A DNA stretch of 9,631 bases from DASXMR01 sp036495525 (GCA_036495525.1 DASXMR010000157.1:1-9631), one strand, 5' to 3'; counted from the first letter of the stretch, positions 1 through 6,523 are shown. Numbers and translations are program-made. Notes: generated from the sequence alone by a model not told the origin.

Positions 1-1081
1 GCAGCATCAGCTCGCCGACCCGGCGCGCCGCCGCTGGCAGGTCCTCCTTGCGCATCGTCTCTATCGAGCCGAGCGCGGCGGCGCAGGCCACCGGGTTGCC
101 GCCGAACGTGCCGCCCAGCCCGCCAGGGTGCACCGAGTCCATCAGCTCGGCTCGCCCGGTGACGCCGGCCAGCGGCAGCCCGCCCGCGATGCCCTTCGCG
201 GTGGTGATCAGGTCGGGCACCACGCCCTCGTGGTCGCAGGCGAACCAGTCGCCGGTGCGGCAGAACCCCGACTGGATCTCGTCGGCGATCAGCAGGATCC
301 CGTGCGCGGCGCAGAACTCGGCCAGGCCGGGCAGGAACCCGTCCGGCGGGACGATGAAGCCGCCTTCGCCCAGGATCGGCTCGATCACCACGGCGGCCGT
401 CCGCTGCTCGCCGACCTGGGTGTGGATCAGGCCGGTGATCACGTCGAGCGCGTCGTCCGCGCACCTGGCCGGGCCGCCTGGCCAGCGGAACGGGTAGGCC
501 ATCGGCATCCGGTAGACCTCGCTGGCGAACGGCCCGAACCCGTCCTTGTAAGGCATGTTCTTCGCCGTCATGGCCATGGTCAGGTTGGTCCGGCCGTGGT
601 AGCCGTGGTCGAACACGACGATCGCGTCGCGGCCGGTGGCGTACCTGGCGATCTTGACCGCGTTCTCCACCGCCTCGGCACCGGAGTTGAACAGCGCAGA
701 GCGCTTGTCATGACCGCCCGGCGTGACCCTGGCCAGCTCCTCGCAGACCGCGACGTAGCCCTCATAGGGAGCCACCATGAAGCAGGTGTGGGTGAAAGCG
801 GCGACCTGCTCGGTGACCCGCTCCACGACCAGCTCGGCGCTGTTGCCTACCGAGGTGACGGCGATACCGGAGCCGAAGTCGATCAGCGAGTTGCCGTCGG
901 CGTCGACGACCACGCCACCGCCGGCCGCGGTCACGAAGACCGGCAGCACGTGACTCAGACCGCGGGCGACGCTGCGGTGGCGGCGCTCAAGCAGCGCGCG
1001 GGATGCAGGTCCGGGGATCTCGGTGACCAGGTGTCGGCGCTGCGGCAGGTCCGGGCCGCCAGCCGGTGGATTCGCGCTCAT
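1..1081 (-). CDS. gabT: 4-aminobutyrate (omega-amino acid) aminotransferase, class III PLP-dependent; C-terminus cut by window edge
   Basis: Reading the minus strand from the ATG at 1081-1079 gives 360 uninterrupted residues to the left edge. About 80-90 C-terminal residues are probably missing, since the family is usually about 440 long. Class III aminotransferase motifs are clear: the PLP-phosphate segment FNSGAEA (131-137), YHG (161-163), IEP (233-235), the pyridine-nitrogen aspartate in IADEIQSGF (Asp267) and the Schiff-base lysine in TTAKG (Lys296), followed by a GGTFGGNP segment. The family moves an amino group from 4-aminobutyrate or a similar omega-amino acid to 2-oxoglutarate, giving succinate semialdehyde in the cytosol. 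The closest resemblance I recognise is to actinobacterial GabT; another omega-amino acid substrate such as 5-aminovalerate is possible. It is divergent from pobA, and I see no biochemical link to aromatic degradation beyond both feeding the succinate pool. It has no visible Shine-Dalgarno. Confidence 0.9.
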   Translation of the reverse strand, partial: MSANPPAGGPDLPQRRHLVTEIPGPASRALLERRHRSVARGLSHVLPVFVTAAGGGVVVDADGNSLIDFGSGIAVTSVGNSAELVVERVTEQVAAFTHTCFMVAPYEGYVAVCEELARVTPGGHDKRSALFNSGAEAVENAVKIARYATGRDAIVVFDHGYHGRTNLTMAMTAKNMPYKDGFGPFASEVYRMPMAYPFRWPGGPARCADDALDVITGLIHTQVGEQRTAAVVIEPILGEGGFIVPPDGFLPGLAEFCAAHGILLIADEIQSGFCRTGDWFACDHEGVVPDLITTAKGIAGGLPLAGVTGRAELMDSVHPGGLGGTFGGNPVACAAALGSIETMRKEDLPAAARRVGELML

Positions 1082-1093
1082 GACGTGACAATA
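1082..1093 (-). promoter_or_regulatory. Candidate leaderless promoter (-10 element) of gabT
   Basis: On the minus strand TATTGT (1093-1088) matches the actinobacterial TANNNT -10 pattern and lies six bases before the ATG. Transcription would then start at or next to the A of the start codon. No purine-rich ribosome site lies between. No convincing -35 box is visible. The arrangement is typical of leaderless actinobacterial mRNAs; the assignment is inference. Confidence 0.45.
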
Positions 1094-1114
1094 GACCCGC
1101 GCGCCCGGCCCGGC

Positions 1115-1142
1115 GCCTGATGTCCTGACTGTTCGCTCAGGC
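1115..1142. promoter_or_regulatory. Inverted repeat in the gabT-pobA divergent region, possible operator
   Basis: GCCTGA at 1115-1120 is the reverse complement of TCAGGC at 1137-1142, and a second CCTGA lies at 1124-1128. Two CCTGA half-sites thus face one TCAGG half-site. This lies upstream of both the presumed gabT start point and the pobA -10 box, a plausible place for a regulator such as an IclR- or AraC-type PobR. In such GC-rich DNA a 6-base inverted repeat can be chance. No regulator gene is in view. Confidence 0.25.
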
Positions 1143-1168
1143 AGTACCTGCACGGCCGGCTGCGCCGC

Positions 1169-1174
1169 TAGGAT
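1169..1174 (+). promoter_or_regulatory. pobA: Candidate -10 box for pobA
   Basis: TAGGAT is a good match to the actinobacterial housekeeping -10 consensus. It would place the transcription start near 1181 and give pobA a 5' leader of about 75 bases. The -35 region near 1145-1151 is a poor match, so an activator could be needed. The assignment rests on one hexamer. Confidence 0.35.
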
Positions 1175-1243
1175 TGCCGCGATGCGCACTTGCGTGCGGC
1201 GTGCGTTCATGTAGCGGGCCGCCGGTGCCTGCCATACCGGGCA

Positions 1244-1250
1244 AAGGAGG
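1244..1250 (+). promoter_or_regulatory. pobA: Strong ribosome binding site that fixes the pobA start
   Basis: AAGGAGG lies seven bases before the GTG at 1258. It excludes the longer in-frame reading from a TTG at 1174, which would add 28 residues unlike any flavoprotein hydroxylase N-terminus and has no such site. Confidence 0.85.
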
Positions 1251-1257
1251 GCGGCTG

Positions 1258-2442
1258 GTGCGGACCCAGGTCGCCATCGTCGGGGCCGGCCCCGCCGGGC
1301 TGCTGCTGTCCCACCTGCTGCACCTGCGCGGCATCGACTCGGTCGTGCTCGAAGCCCGCTGCCGCGAGTACGTCGAGCAGCGGGTCCGGGCCGGCGTGCT
1401 GGAGCAGGGCACCGTCGACACGCTGGTGGCGGCCGGTGCCGGGGACCGGCTGACGCGCGAGGGCATGGTGCACCACGGCATCGAACTGCGGTTCGGCGGC
1501 GCCGGTCACCGGATCCCGTTCGAGCGGCTGGTGCCTGGCCGCGCGATCACCGTGTACGGGCAGCAGGAGGTCGTCAAGGACCTGATCGCCGCCCGGCTGG
1601 CGGCTGGCGGGCAGATCTTCTTCGGCGTGTCCGAGGTGGCCGTCTGCGGCATCGACACCGCCGAGCCGAGGGTCAGCTTCACCCATCAGGGAGAACGCAA
1701 GACCCTCAGCGGGGACTTCATCGCCGGCTGCGACGGATTCCATGGTGTCTGCCGCGATGCGATCCCCGCTGGCGTGCTGAAGTTCTTCGACCGGGAGTAC
1801 CCGTTCGGCTGGCTCGGGGCGCTGGCCGCCGTGGCACCGTCCAGCGACGAGCTCATCTACGCCTGCACCGAGCGCGGCTTCGCCCTGCACAGCATGCGCG
1901 GGCCGCAGGTCAGCCGGTTCTACCTGCAGGTCGCGCCCGATGAGGACATCGAGCGGTGGCCGGACGAGCGGATCTGGTCCGAGCTGCGCACCCGGCTGGA
2001 GACGGTGGCGGGCTGGCAGCTGGCCACCGGGCCGGTGCTGGAGAAGGGCGTCACCGCGATGCGCAGCTTCGTCACCGAGCCGATGCAGTTCGGCCGGATG
2101 TACCTGGCCGGCGACGCCGCGCACATCGTGCCGCCGACCGGCGCAAAGGGACTGAACCTCGCGGCCTACGACGTGACCGTGCTGACCAGGGCGCTGGCTG
2201 CCTGGTACGCGGGGGAGGGCGATGACCTGCTCAGCTGCTACTCGGCCACCTGCCTGCGCCGGGTCTGGCGGGTACAGCACTTCTCCTGGTGGATGACCAC
2301 GCTGCTGCACACCTTCGCGCACTACGACGACTATGACCGCCGCCTGCAGCAGTCCTACCTGGATTACGTGTGCAGCTCGGATGCCGCGGCGACCTCGCTG
2401 GCCGAGAACTATGTCGGCCTGCCCGCTCCGGATATCACCTGA
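1258..2442 (+). CDS. pobA: 4-hydroxybenzoate 3-monooxygenase (p-hydroxybenzoate hydroxylase)
   Basis: FAD-dependent hydroxylation of 4-hydroxybenzoate to protocatechuate with NAD(P)H and O2, in the cytosol. From the GTG start the protein has 394 residues, the same length as I recall for the well-studied Pseudomonas enzyme, and it can be numbered with it directly. Visible are the FAD GxGxxG (9-14), the CDG motif (158-160) with Phe161, His162 and Arg166, and the GD motif (285-286). Substrate-site residues Tyr201, Ser212, Arg214, Tyr222, Pro293 and Tyr385, plus Arg220, Arg269 and Asn300, are all in place. The coenzyme-selecting helix differs: Ala33, Arg34 and Arg36 replace the Arg33, Gln34 and Pro36 that I recall for the NADPH enzyme, while Tyr38 remains. 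First gene of the plus-strand cluster, 57 bases before pcaB, so probably co-transcribed with it. The product feeds PcaHG. Identity is very secure; coenzyme preference is inferred. Confidence 0.97.
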   Translation: MRTQVAIVGAGPAGLLLSHLLHLRGIDSVVLEARCREYVEQRVRAGVLEQGTVDTLVAAGAGDRLTREGMVHHGIELRFGGAGHRIPFERLVPGRAITVYGQQEVVKDLIAARLAAGGQIFFGVSEVAVCGIDTAEPRVSFTHQGERKTLSGDFIAGCDGFHGVCRDAIPAGVLKFFDREYPFGWLGALAAVAPSSDELIYACTERGFALHSMRGPQVSRFYLQVAPDEDIERWPDERIWSELRTRLETVAGWQLATGPVLEKGVTAMRSFVTEPMQFGRMYLAGDAAHIVPPTGAKGLNLAAYDVTVLTRALAAWYAGEGDDLLSCYSATCLRRVWRVQHFSWWMTTLLHTFAHYDDYDRRLQQSYLDYVCSSDAAATSLAENYVGLPAPDIT

Positions 2443-2499
2443 CCAGCCAGGCCGGCCCGGCCCGGGTCCGGCTCGGCTCCGGTCCGGCATCATGGGCGG

Positions 2500-3993
2500 A
2501 TGAGCGGACCCGGCCCTGACGGCCTTTTCGGAGCGCTGTTCGCCGCCGGCCGGGTCGCCATCGACGACGAGCAGTGGCTGCAGGCGATCCTGGACGTCGA
2601 GGCAGCCCTTGCCAGGGCGCTGGAGCGGGCCGGGCTGGCACCGGCCGGCGCGGGCGGCGCGGTCACCGAGGCCGCGCGGGCCGGCCAGCTCGACGCCACC
2701 GAGCTCCGCCGGCACGCCGCGCTCACCGGCAACCCGGTGCCCGGCGTGGTCCGCGCGCTGAGCGCGCGACTGCCGCCAGGTCCGGCCGGCGCGGTGCACC
2801 GGGGCGCGACCAGCCAGGACATCATCGATACCGCGCTGATGGTGCTGTCCAGCCGGGCGCTGACCGGTACGCTGGCCGACCTCGAGACGGCAGCCGGAGC
2901 GGCCGCCGCGCTGGCCAGCGCGCACCGGGACACCGTCATGATCGGCCGGACCCTGCTGCAGCAGGCGGTCCCGGTCACCTTCGGGCTGGTTGCGGCGGGC
3001 TGGCTGACCGGCCTGGACGAGGCGAGGCGATGGCTGGCCAGGGTCCAGCGTGACCGGCTGGCCGTTCAGTTCGGCGGTGCGGCCGGCACGCTGGCCTCGC
3101 TCGGCGAGGCCGGGCCCGGCGTGGCCGTGCTGCTCGCCGAGGAGCTCGGGCTCGGACTGCCGGTACTGCCGTGGCACGCCGACCGGCTGCGGATCGTGGA
3201 GCTCGCCGCTGCCCTCGCCGGCGCGTGCGCTGCGGCCGGCAAGGTCGCCAGGGACGTGACCCTGCTGGCCCAGTCCGAGGTCGCCGAGGTCAGCGAAGGC
3301 GACGGCGCCCCGCCGGACGGCCAGGCCGGCCCGGCTGCTGGCAGCGGTCGCCGGCGCGGCGAGCACGATCCGCATGGTGAGCACGGTCCGGCGCATGAGC
3401 ACGGTCCGCACCATGACCACGGGCCGCGCGGCGGGCGCCGCGGCGGATCGTCGGCGATGCCGCACAAGCACAACCCGGTCGCCGCCGTGGTGATCCTCGG
3501 CTGCGCTCGCCAGGCGCCTGGCCTGCTGGCCACCGTCGCGGCGTCCGCCGAGCACGAGCTGCAGCGCGCCGCTGGTGCATGGCACGCCGAGTGGCAGCCG
3601 CTGGCCGGCCTGCTGACGCTGACCGGGTCGGCGGCAGCCTGGGCCGCGCAGCTGCTCGGCGGGCTGCGGGTCGACACCGCCCGGATGCGCGCCAACCTGG
3701 AAGCATCAGGGGGGCTGCCGCTGGCCGAGAACGTGGCCGCGCTGCTCTCCCCGGCGCTCGGCCCGCTGCCCGCGCATGACCTGGTCGCGCGCGCGAGCAG
3801 CCGGGCAGCCGCGGCTGGCGGCAGCCTCGGCGAGGCGCTGCGCGCTGCCGATCTGGCCAGCCAGATCGAGGCAGCAGGGGTCACCGCAGCGCAGATCGCC
3901 GCCCGCCTGGATCCTGCTTCTTACCTGGGCTCGGCCGGACGGTTCGTGGACGCCGCCCTGGCCGCCTACCGTGCCAGCGAAGGCAAGGCGTGA
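2500..3993 (+). CDS. pcaB: 3-carboxy-cis,cis-muconate cycloisomerase with a histidine-rich insertion
   Basis: Fumarase/aspartase superfamily enzyme that lactonises 3-carboxy-cis,cis-muconate to 4-carboxymuconolactone; usually a cytosolic homotetramer. The protein has 497 residues against about 450 in the family. Superfamily regions are visible: HRGATSQD (100-107), GRTLLQQAVPVTFG (149-162), QFGGAAGTLASLG and the signature GSSAMPHKHNP (316-326), whose serine loop closes over the active site. The C-terminal part has WHAEWQPL and the lineage-typical LDPASYLG. Odd features: residues about 268-315 form an extra linker with eight histidines between 289 and 307, encoded by an 18-base tandem repeat. 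The motif GRTLLQQA also differs from the GRTWLQHA I recall in pseudomonads. The ATG at 2500 suits the conserved LF...A start of the family, but there is no good ribosome site before it. Translation may depend on pobA, 57 bases upstream. Confidence 0.95.
   Translation: MSGPGPDGLFGALFAAGRVAIDDEQWLQAILDVEAALARALERAGLAPAGAGGAVTEAARAGQLDATELRRHAALTGNPVPGVVRALSARLPPGPAGAVHRGATSQDIIDTALMVLSSRALTGTLADLETAAGAAAALASAHRDTVMIGRTLLQQAVPVTFGLVAAGWLTGLDEARRWLARVQRDRLAVQFGGAAGTLASLGEAGPGVAVLLAEELGLGLPVLPWHADRLRIVELAAALAGACAAAGKVARDVTLLAQSEVAEVSEGDGAPPDGQAGPAAGSGRRRGEHDPHGEHGPAHEHGPHHDHGPRGGRRGGSSAMPHKHNPVAAVVILGCARQAPGLLATVAASAEHELQRAAGAWHAEWQPLAGLLTLTGSAAAWAAQLLGGLRVDTARMRANLEASGGLPLAENVAALLSPALGPLPAHDLVARASSRAAAAGGSLGEALRAADLASQIEAAGVTAAQIAARLDPASYLGSAGRFVDAALAAYRASEGKA
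3361..3426 (+). repeat. 18-base tandem repeat (3.7 copies) encoding the His-rich linker of PcaB
   Basis: Units begin at 3361, 3379, 3397 and 3415 (the last one partial, 12 bases). Each starts GAGCACG or the close variant GACCACG and encodes a six-residue motif: EHDPHG, EHGPAH, EHGPHH, then DHGP. The period is a multiple of three, so loss or gain of units keeps the frame. Such tracts arise by replication slippage and can differ in copy number between strains. Confidence 0.9.
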
Positions 3994-4111
3994 CCCGGCC
4001 GGATGGGCGGCATGCACTGCGGTAACAGCAGCCGGCCTGACGCACCCGAGCCGCCTGGCCGTGCCAGCCGGACGCCTGACACGCCGGTGCGCGGTCAGCC
4101 GGGTGGACTAT

Positions 4112-4144
4112 CCTTCCCGGCGTCGCGCTGCGGCGACGGGAAGG
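4112..4144 (+). terminator. Strong stem-loop between pcaB and the membrane protein gene
   Basis: A 15-base left arm (4112-4126, starting CCTTCCCG) pairs with 4130-4144 (ending CGGGAAGG) across a 3-base loop. There is one G-A mismatch and one T-G wobble. No T tract follows, so this is either a U-less terminator/attenuator of the kind proposed in actinomycetes, an mRNA processing or stability element, or a protein-binding site. It lies 52 bases before the GTG start at 4197 and would separate pobA-pcaB from the downstream gene. The remaining 3994-4196 sequence holds a possible TATCCT -10 box at 4109-4114 that overlaps the stem, but no matching -35. Confidence 0.5.
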
Positions 4145-4196
4145 CCGGGCGCGTCACGGCAGCGGCACCAGCTCCGGGGTGACGGGAGGTAGCGGC

Positions 4197-5984
4197 GTGC
4201 GGGTCGTCTCGCAGGCAGCCGGGCCTGCCGCGCCGCCGGCCGGCGATGGCGAGCACCGCCGCCGCTGGCCGTCCTGGCTGGTGCTGGCCGCCTACCTGAT
4301 CGCGGCCCTGGCGGTGACCTGGCGGCTGTGGGCAGATCCGGCGAGCCGGGCGCAGTCCGGCGACGTCAGCGACATCGACCAGTTCACCTGGTTCCTGCGC
4401 TACAGCGCCACCGCGGTCTCGCACCTGCACCTGCCGGCGCTGTTCACCCACTCGATGAACGCGCCGCATGGCGTCAACCTGATGTCCAACACCGCGTTCC
4501 TGCTGCCGGGCGTCATCCTCACCCCGGTGACCCTGCTGGCCGGGCCGCAGGTCAGCCTCACCGTCGCGCTGACCGCCGGCTTCGCCGGCTCGGCTGCCAG
4601 CCTGTTCTGGGTGCTGCGCCGGTGGGGCGCCAGCGTCAGCGCGGCCGCGCTCGGCGGCGCGCTCTACGGGTTCTCGCCCGCGCTGCTGAACTCCGGGATC
4701 GGCCACTACCAGCTGCAGTTCGCGGTGCTGCCGCCGCTGATCGCTGATGCGCTGCTGCGGCTGGTGACCGGCCGGGCCAGGCCGGTGCGCGGCGGGATCT
4801 GGCTCGGCGCGCTGCTCGCCGCCCAGCTGTTCAGCGGTGCCGAGCTGCTGGTCGACACCATCGTCGGGTGCGCCGTGCTGCTCGTGGTGCTGGCGGCCGG
4901 CCACCGGCCCGAGCTGCGGCAGCGGGCGATGGCGGCACTGCCCGGCCTGGCAGCGGCCGTGGTCACCGCTGCGGTGCTCTGCGGCCGGGCGATCTGGGTG
5001 CAGCTGAGCGGCCCGGCCGTGCACGCGAGCCCGAACTCGCTCAACGTCTACTTCACCCGGCCGTACTCGCTGGTGACCGCGCCGCGCGAGGTGATCTTCC
5101 ACACCGCAGCCAGCGCGGCCGTCGCTAACGGCTATCCGGAGACCCAGGCCGAGTACCTGGCCTACCTGGGCTGGCTGCTGCTCGCCCTGCTGCTCGCCGC
5201 CGCGATCTGGCTCTGGCGGGAGCCGCGGATCCGGCTGCTGGCCATCACCATGCTGGTGCTCGAGATCTTCGCGCTTGGCGGTGCCGGCGTCGAGGTTGCC
5301 GGGCTGCACTACCCGGGGGTGCTGCTGCCCTGGCACTGGCTGCAGGACCTGCCCATCGTTGGCTCGGCGCTGCCGAACCGGCTGGTCATCGTCGCCGACG
5401 CGGTGGCCGGCGCGCTGCTGGCCTTCGGGCTCGACCAGGCGCGCCGCCGGGTGCCGGCCACGGGGCGGTGGCGGCACGGCGGCGCGATCGCGACCGCGGC
5501 AGCCGCGCTGGCCGTGCTGAGCATCGCCCCGCTGCCCTACCCGGTAGTCCGGGTCGCGCCGCTGCCGGCCGGCTGGACCGCTACCTTCGCCCGGCTCGAC
5601 CTGCCGCCCGGTGCGCGCACGCTGGTCGCGCCGGTGCCGTACTCCTTCCTCAGCACGCCGATGCGCTGGCAGGCGGACTCGGGTGAACCGCGGTCGATGG
5701 TCGGCGGTACCTTCATCGCGGTGGACTCGGCTGGCGTGACCAGGCGGTCCGGGCTCGCCGGGCGGACAGTGCTGGCCGACTACATCGATGACCTGTGGGC
5801 GGGTACTCCGGTGGTGCCCGAGCCGCCGGTGCCGCTGCTGCAGGAGGACCTGCGGGTGCTGGGGCCGGCCGCCGTGGTGGCGGTCACCGGGCCGAGGTCA
5901 GCCCTTGGCCGGTTCCTGTCCCGCCTGCTCGGTCCGCCGACCTACCACGTCGGCGGTGTGCTGTCCTGGCGGCTCGCCCCCTAG
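4197..5984 (+). CDS. Large polytopic membrane protein, GT-C glycosyltransferase-like, substrate unknown
   Basis: I do not recognise a named family member. The 595-residue protein has a short cytosolic N-terminus ending in an Arg-rich patch (21-23), then about 10-12 predicted membrane segments. The first is at about 27-45; others are near 98-116, 120-140, 215-234, 248-268, 322-340, 346-362, 395-412 and 428-445. The last 150 residues (about 446-595) look soluble and probably face outside. The first loop has acidic residues Asp56, Asp59 and Asp61 (GDVSDIDQF), then HLHLPALF and APHGVNLMSNT. An acidic motif in the first external loop is the hallmark of GT-C enzymes that use polyprenyl-linked sugars, and this overall pattern is common in actinobacterial cell-envelope proteins. 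Start: GTG 4197, six bases after GGGAGGT; GTG 4179 is a weaker alternative. No resemblance to aromatic-acid permeases (MFS PcaK type) is seen. Function is inference. Confidence 0.6.
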   Translation: MRVVSQAAGPAAPPAGDGEHRRRWPSWLVLAAYLIAALAVTWRLWADPASRAQSGDVSDIDQFTWFLRYSATAVSHLHLPALFTHSMNAPHGVNLMSNTAFLLPGVILTPVTLLAGPQVSLTVALTAGFAGSAASLFWVLRRWGASVSAAALGGALYGFSPALLNSGIGHYQLQFAVLPPLIADALLRLVTGRARPVRGGIWLGALLAAQLFSGAELLVDTIVGCAVLLVVLAAGHRPELRQRAMAALPGLAAAVVTAAVLCGRAIWVQLSGPAVHASPNSLNVYFTRPYSLVTAPREVIFHTAASAAVANGYPETQAEYLAYLGWLLLALLLAAAIWLWREPRIRLLAITMLVLEIFALGGAGVEVAGLHYPGVLLPWHWLQDLPIVGSALPNRLVIVADAVAGALLAFGLDQARRRVPATGRWRHGGAIATAAAALAVLSIAPLPYPVVRVAPLPAGWTATFARLDLPPGARTLVAPVPYSFLSTPMRWQADSGEPRSMVGGTFIAVDSAGVTRRSGLAGRTVLADYIDDLWAGTPVVPEPPVPLLQEDLRVLGPAAVVAVTGPRSALGRFLSRLLGPPTYHVGGVLSWRLAP

Positions 5985-5994
5985 CCGGGCCGCG

Positions 5995-6009
5995 CCGGCC
6001 ATAGGCCGG
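5995..6009 (+). other. Short perfect hairpin after the membrane protein gene
   Basis: CCGGCC (5995-6000) and GGCCGG (6004-6009) form a 6-base stem with an ATA loop, eleven bases after the stop codon. No T run follows. It could be a weak terminator or 3'-end stabiliser, but such short GC palindromes arise easily in this DNA. The rest of 5985-6096 shows no other element except the pcaC ribosome site. Confidence 0.25.
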
Positions 6010-6096
6010 GGACCGCGTTGTGGACGTGACCGGGCAGGACCCGGCTGGCGCCAGCCGGGCGGCGGGGCAGCTGCCAGGCAGCGAAGGAAGAGGCAG

Positions 6097-6480
6097 ATGG
6101 ACGAGGCAGACCGCGCCGCGCGCGGCATGCAGGTACGGCGCGAGGTGCTCGGCGACGAGCACGTGGACCGGGCCGGGGCGGCGGCGACCGAGTTCACCGC
6201 GCCGTTCCAGGACCTGATCACCCGCTACGCCTGGGGTGAGGTCTGGTCCAGGCCCGGCCTCAGCCGGGCCGAGCGCAGCATGATCACGCTCACCGCGCTG
6301 GCGGCGCTGCGGCAGGAGGAGGAACTCGCGATGCACGTGCGCGCTGCGGTGCGCAACGGCCTGACCGAGGCGCAGATCCGCGAGGTCCTGCTGCAGGTAG
6401 CGGTCTATGCCGGCGTCCCGGCGGCCAACCGCGCGTTCGCGATCGCCCAGCGCGTCCTGGCCGACCTGGCCGCCGGGTAG
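6097..6480 (+). CDS. pcaC: 4-carboxymuconolactone decarboxylase (stand-alone)
   Basis: Decarboxylates 4-carboxymuconolactone to 3-oxoadipate enol-lactone, directly after PcaB. The protein has 127 residues, the length of the single-domain family (about 130), and covers its whole all-helical fold. The conserved pattern is visible: FQDLITRYAWGEVWSRPGLSRAERSMITLTALAAL (37-71), EEELAMHVRAAVRNGLT with His80, then EVLLQVAVYAGVPAANRAFAIA (96-117). Start: ATG 6097, preceded by AAGGAAG (6084-6090). The open frame runs further upstream inside the preceding gene, but that stretch has no family similarity. In several actinomycetes this domain is fused to the enol-lactone hydrolase PcaD as PcaL; here no hydrolase domain is attached or adjacent, so PcaD must be encoded elsewhere. 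A general CMD-family peroxidase role is unlikely given the gene neighbours and the absence of a CxxC motif. Confidence 0.93.
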   Translation: MDEADRAARGMQVRREVLGDEHVDRAGAAATEFTAPFQDLITRYAWGEVWSRPGLSRAERSMITLTALAALRQEEELAMHVRAAVRNGLTEAQIREVLLQVAVYAGVPAANRAFAIAQRVLADLAAG

Positions 6481-6491
6481 TCAGCCGGCTG

Positions 6492-6523
6492 GGCTGCGTC
6501 GCGGGCAGCCGAATTTATTGTTT
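6492..6523 (+). terminator. Candidate intrinsic terminator after pcaC
   Basis: GGCTGC (6492-6497) and GCAGCC (6505-6510) form a 6-base stem with a 7-base loop, followed at once by GAATTTATTGTTT, the most T-rich run in the intergenic regions. A second small palindrome (CAGCCGGCTG, 6482-6491) lies just upstream. The T-rich part overlaps the proposed pcaI regulatory region, so the two roles compete for the same bases. Confidence 0.4.

Noticed and set aside
128..1120. Plus-strand open frame (330 codons) over the aminotransferase
   Set aside because: The minus-strand frame here encodes a clear class III aminotransferase with its catalytic lysine; the plus-strand product is compositionally biased and matches nothing.
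1174..1257. Extended N-terminus of PobA from a TTG start
   Set aside because: The TTG overlaps the candidate -10 box, the extra 28 residues are unlike the family, and the GTG at 1258 has a strong ribosome site and gives the exact family length.
2443..2499. GC-rich repeats of CCGG type between pobA and pcaB as a terminator
   Set aside because: Several overlapping short palindromes but no dominant stem and no T tract; more likely ordinary composition in a co-transcribed junction.
1207..3585. Very long minus-strand open frame (792 codons) across pobA and pcaB
   Set aside because: It is antisense to two secure genes. The translation is Arg/Gly/Pro/Gln-rich with no family motif. Long antisense frames are expected where third codon positions are nearly always G or C.
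4095..5477. Minus-strand open frame (460 codons) opposite the membrane protein
   Set aside because: Gln/Arg/Gly-rich nonsense-like translation, antisense to a coherent multi-pass membrane protein with a good ribosome site.
5788..6096. Upstream extension of pcaC into the membrane protein gene
   Set aside because: Cys/Arg-rich out-of-frame translation; ATG 6097 with AAGGAAG upstream gives the normal single-domain length.
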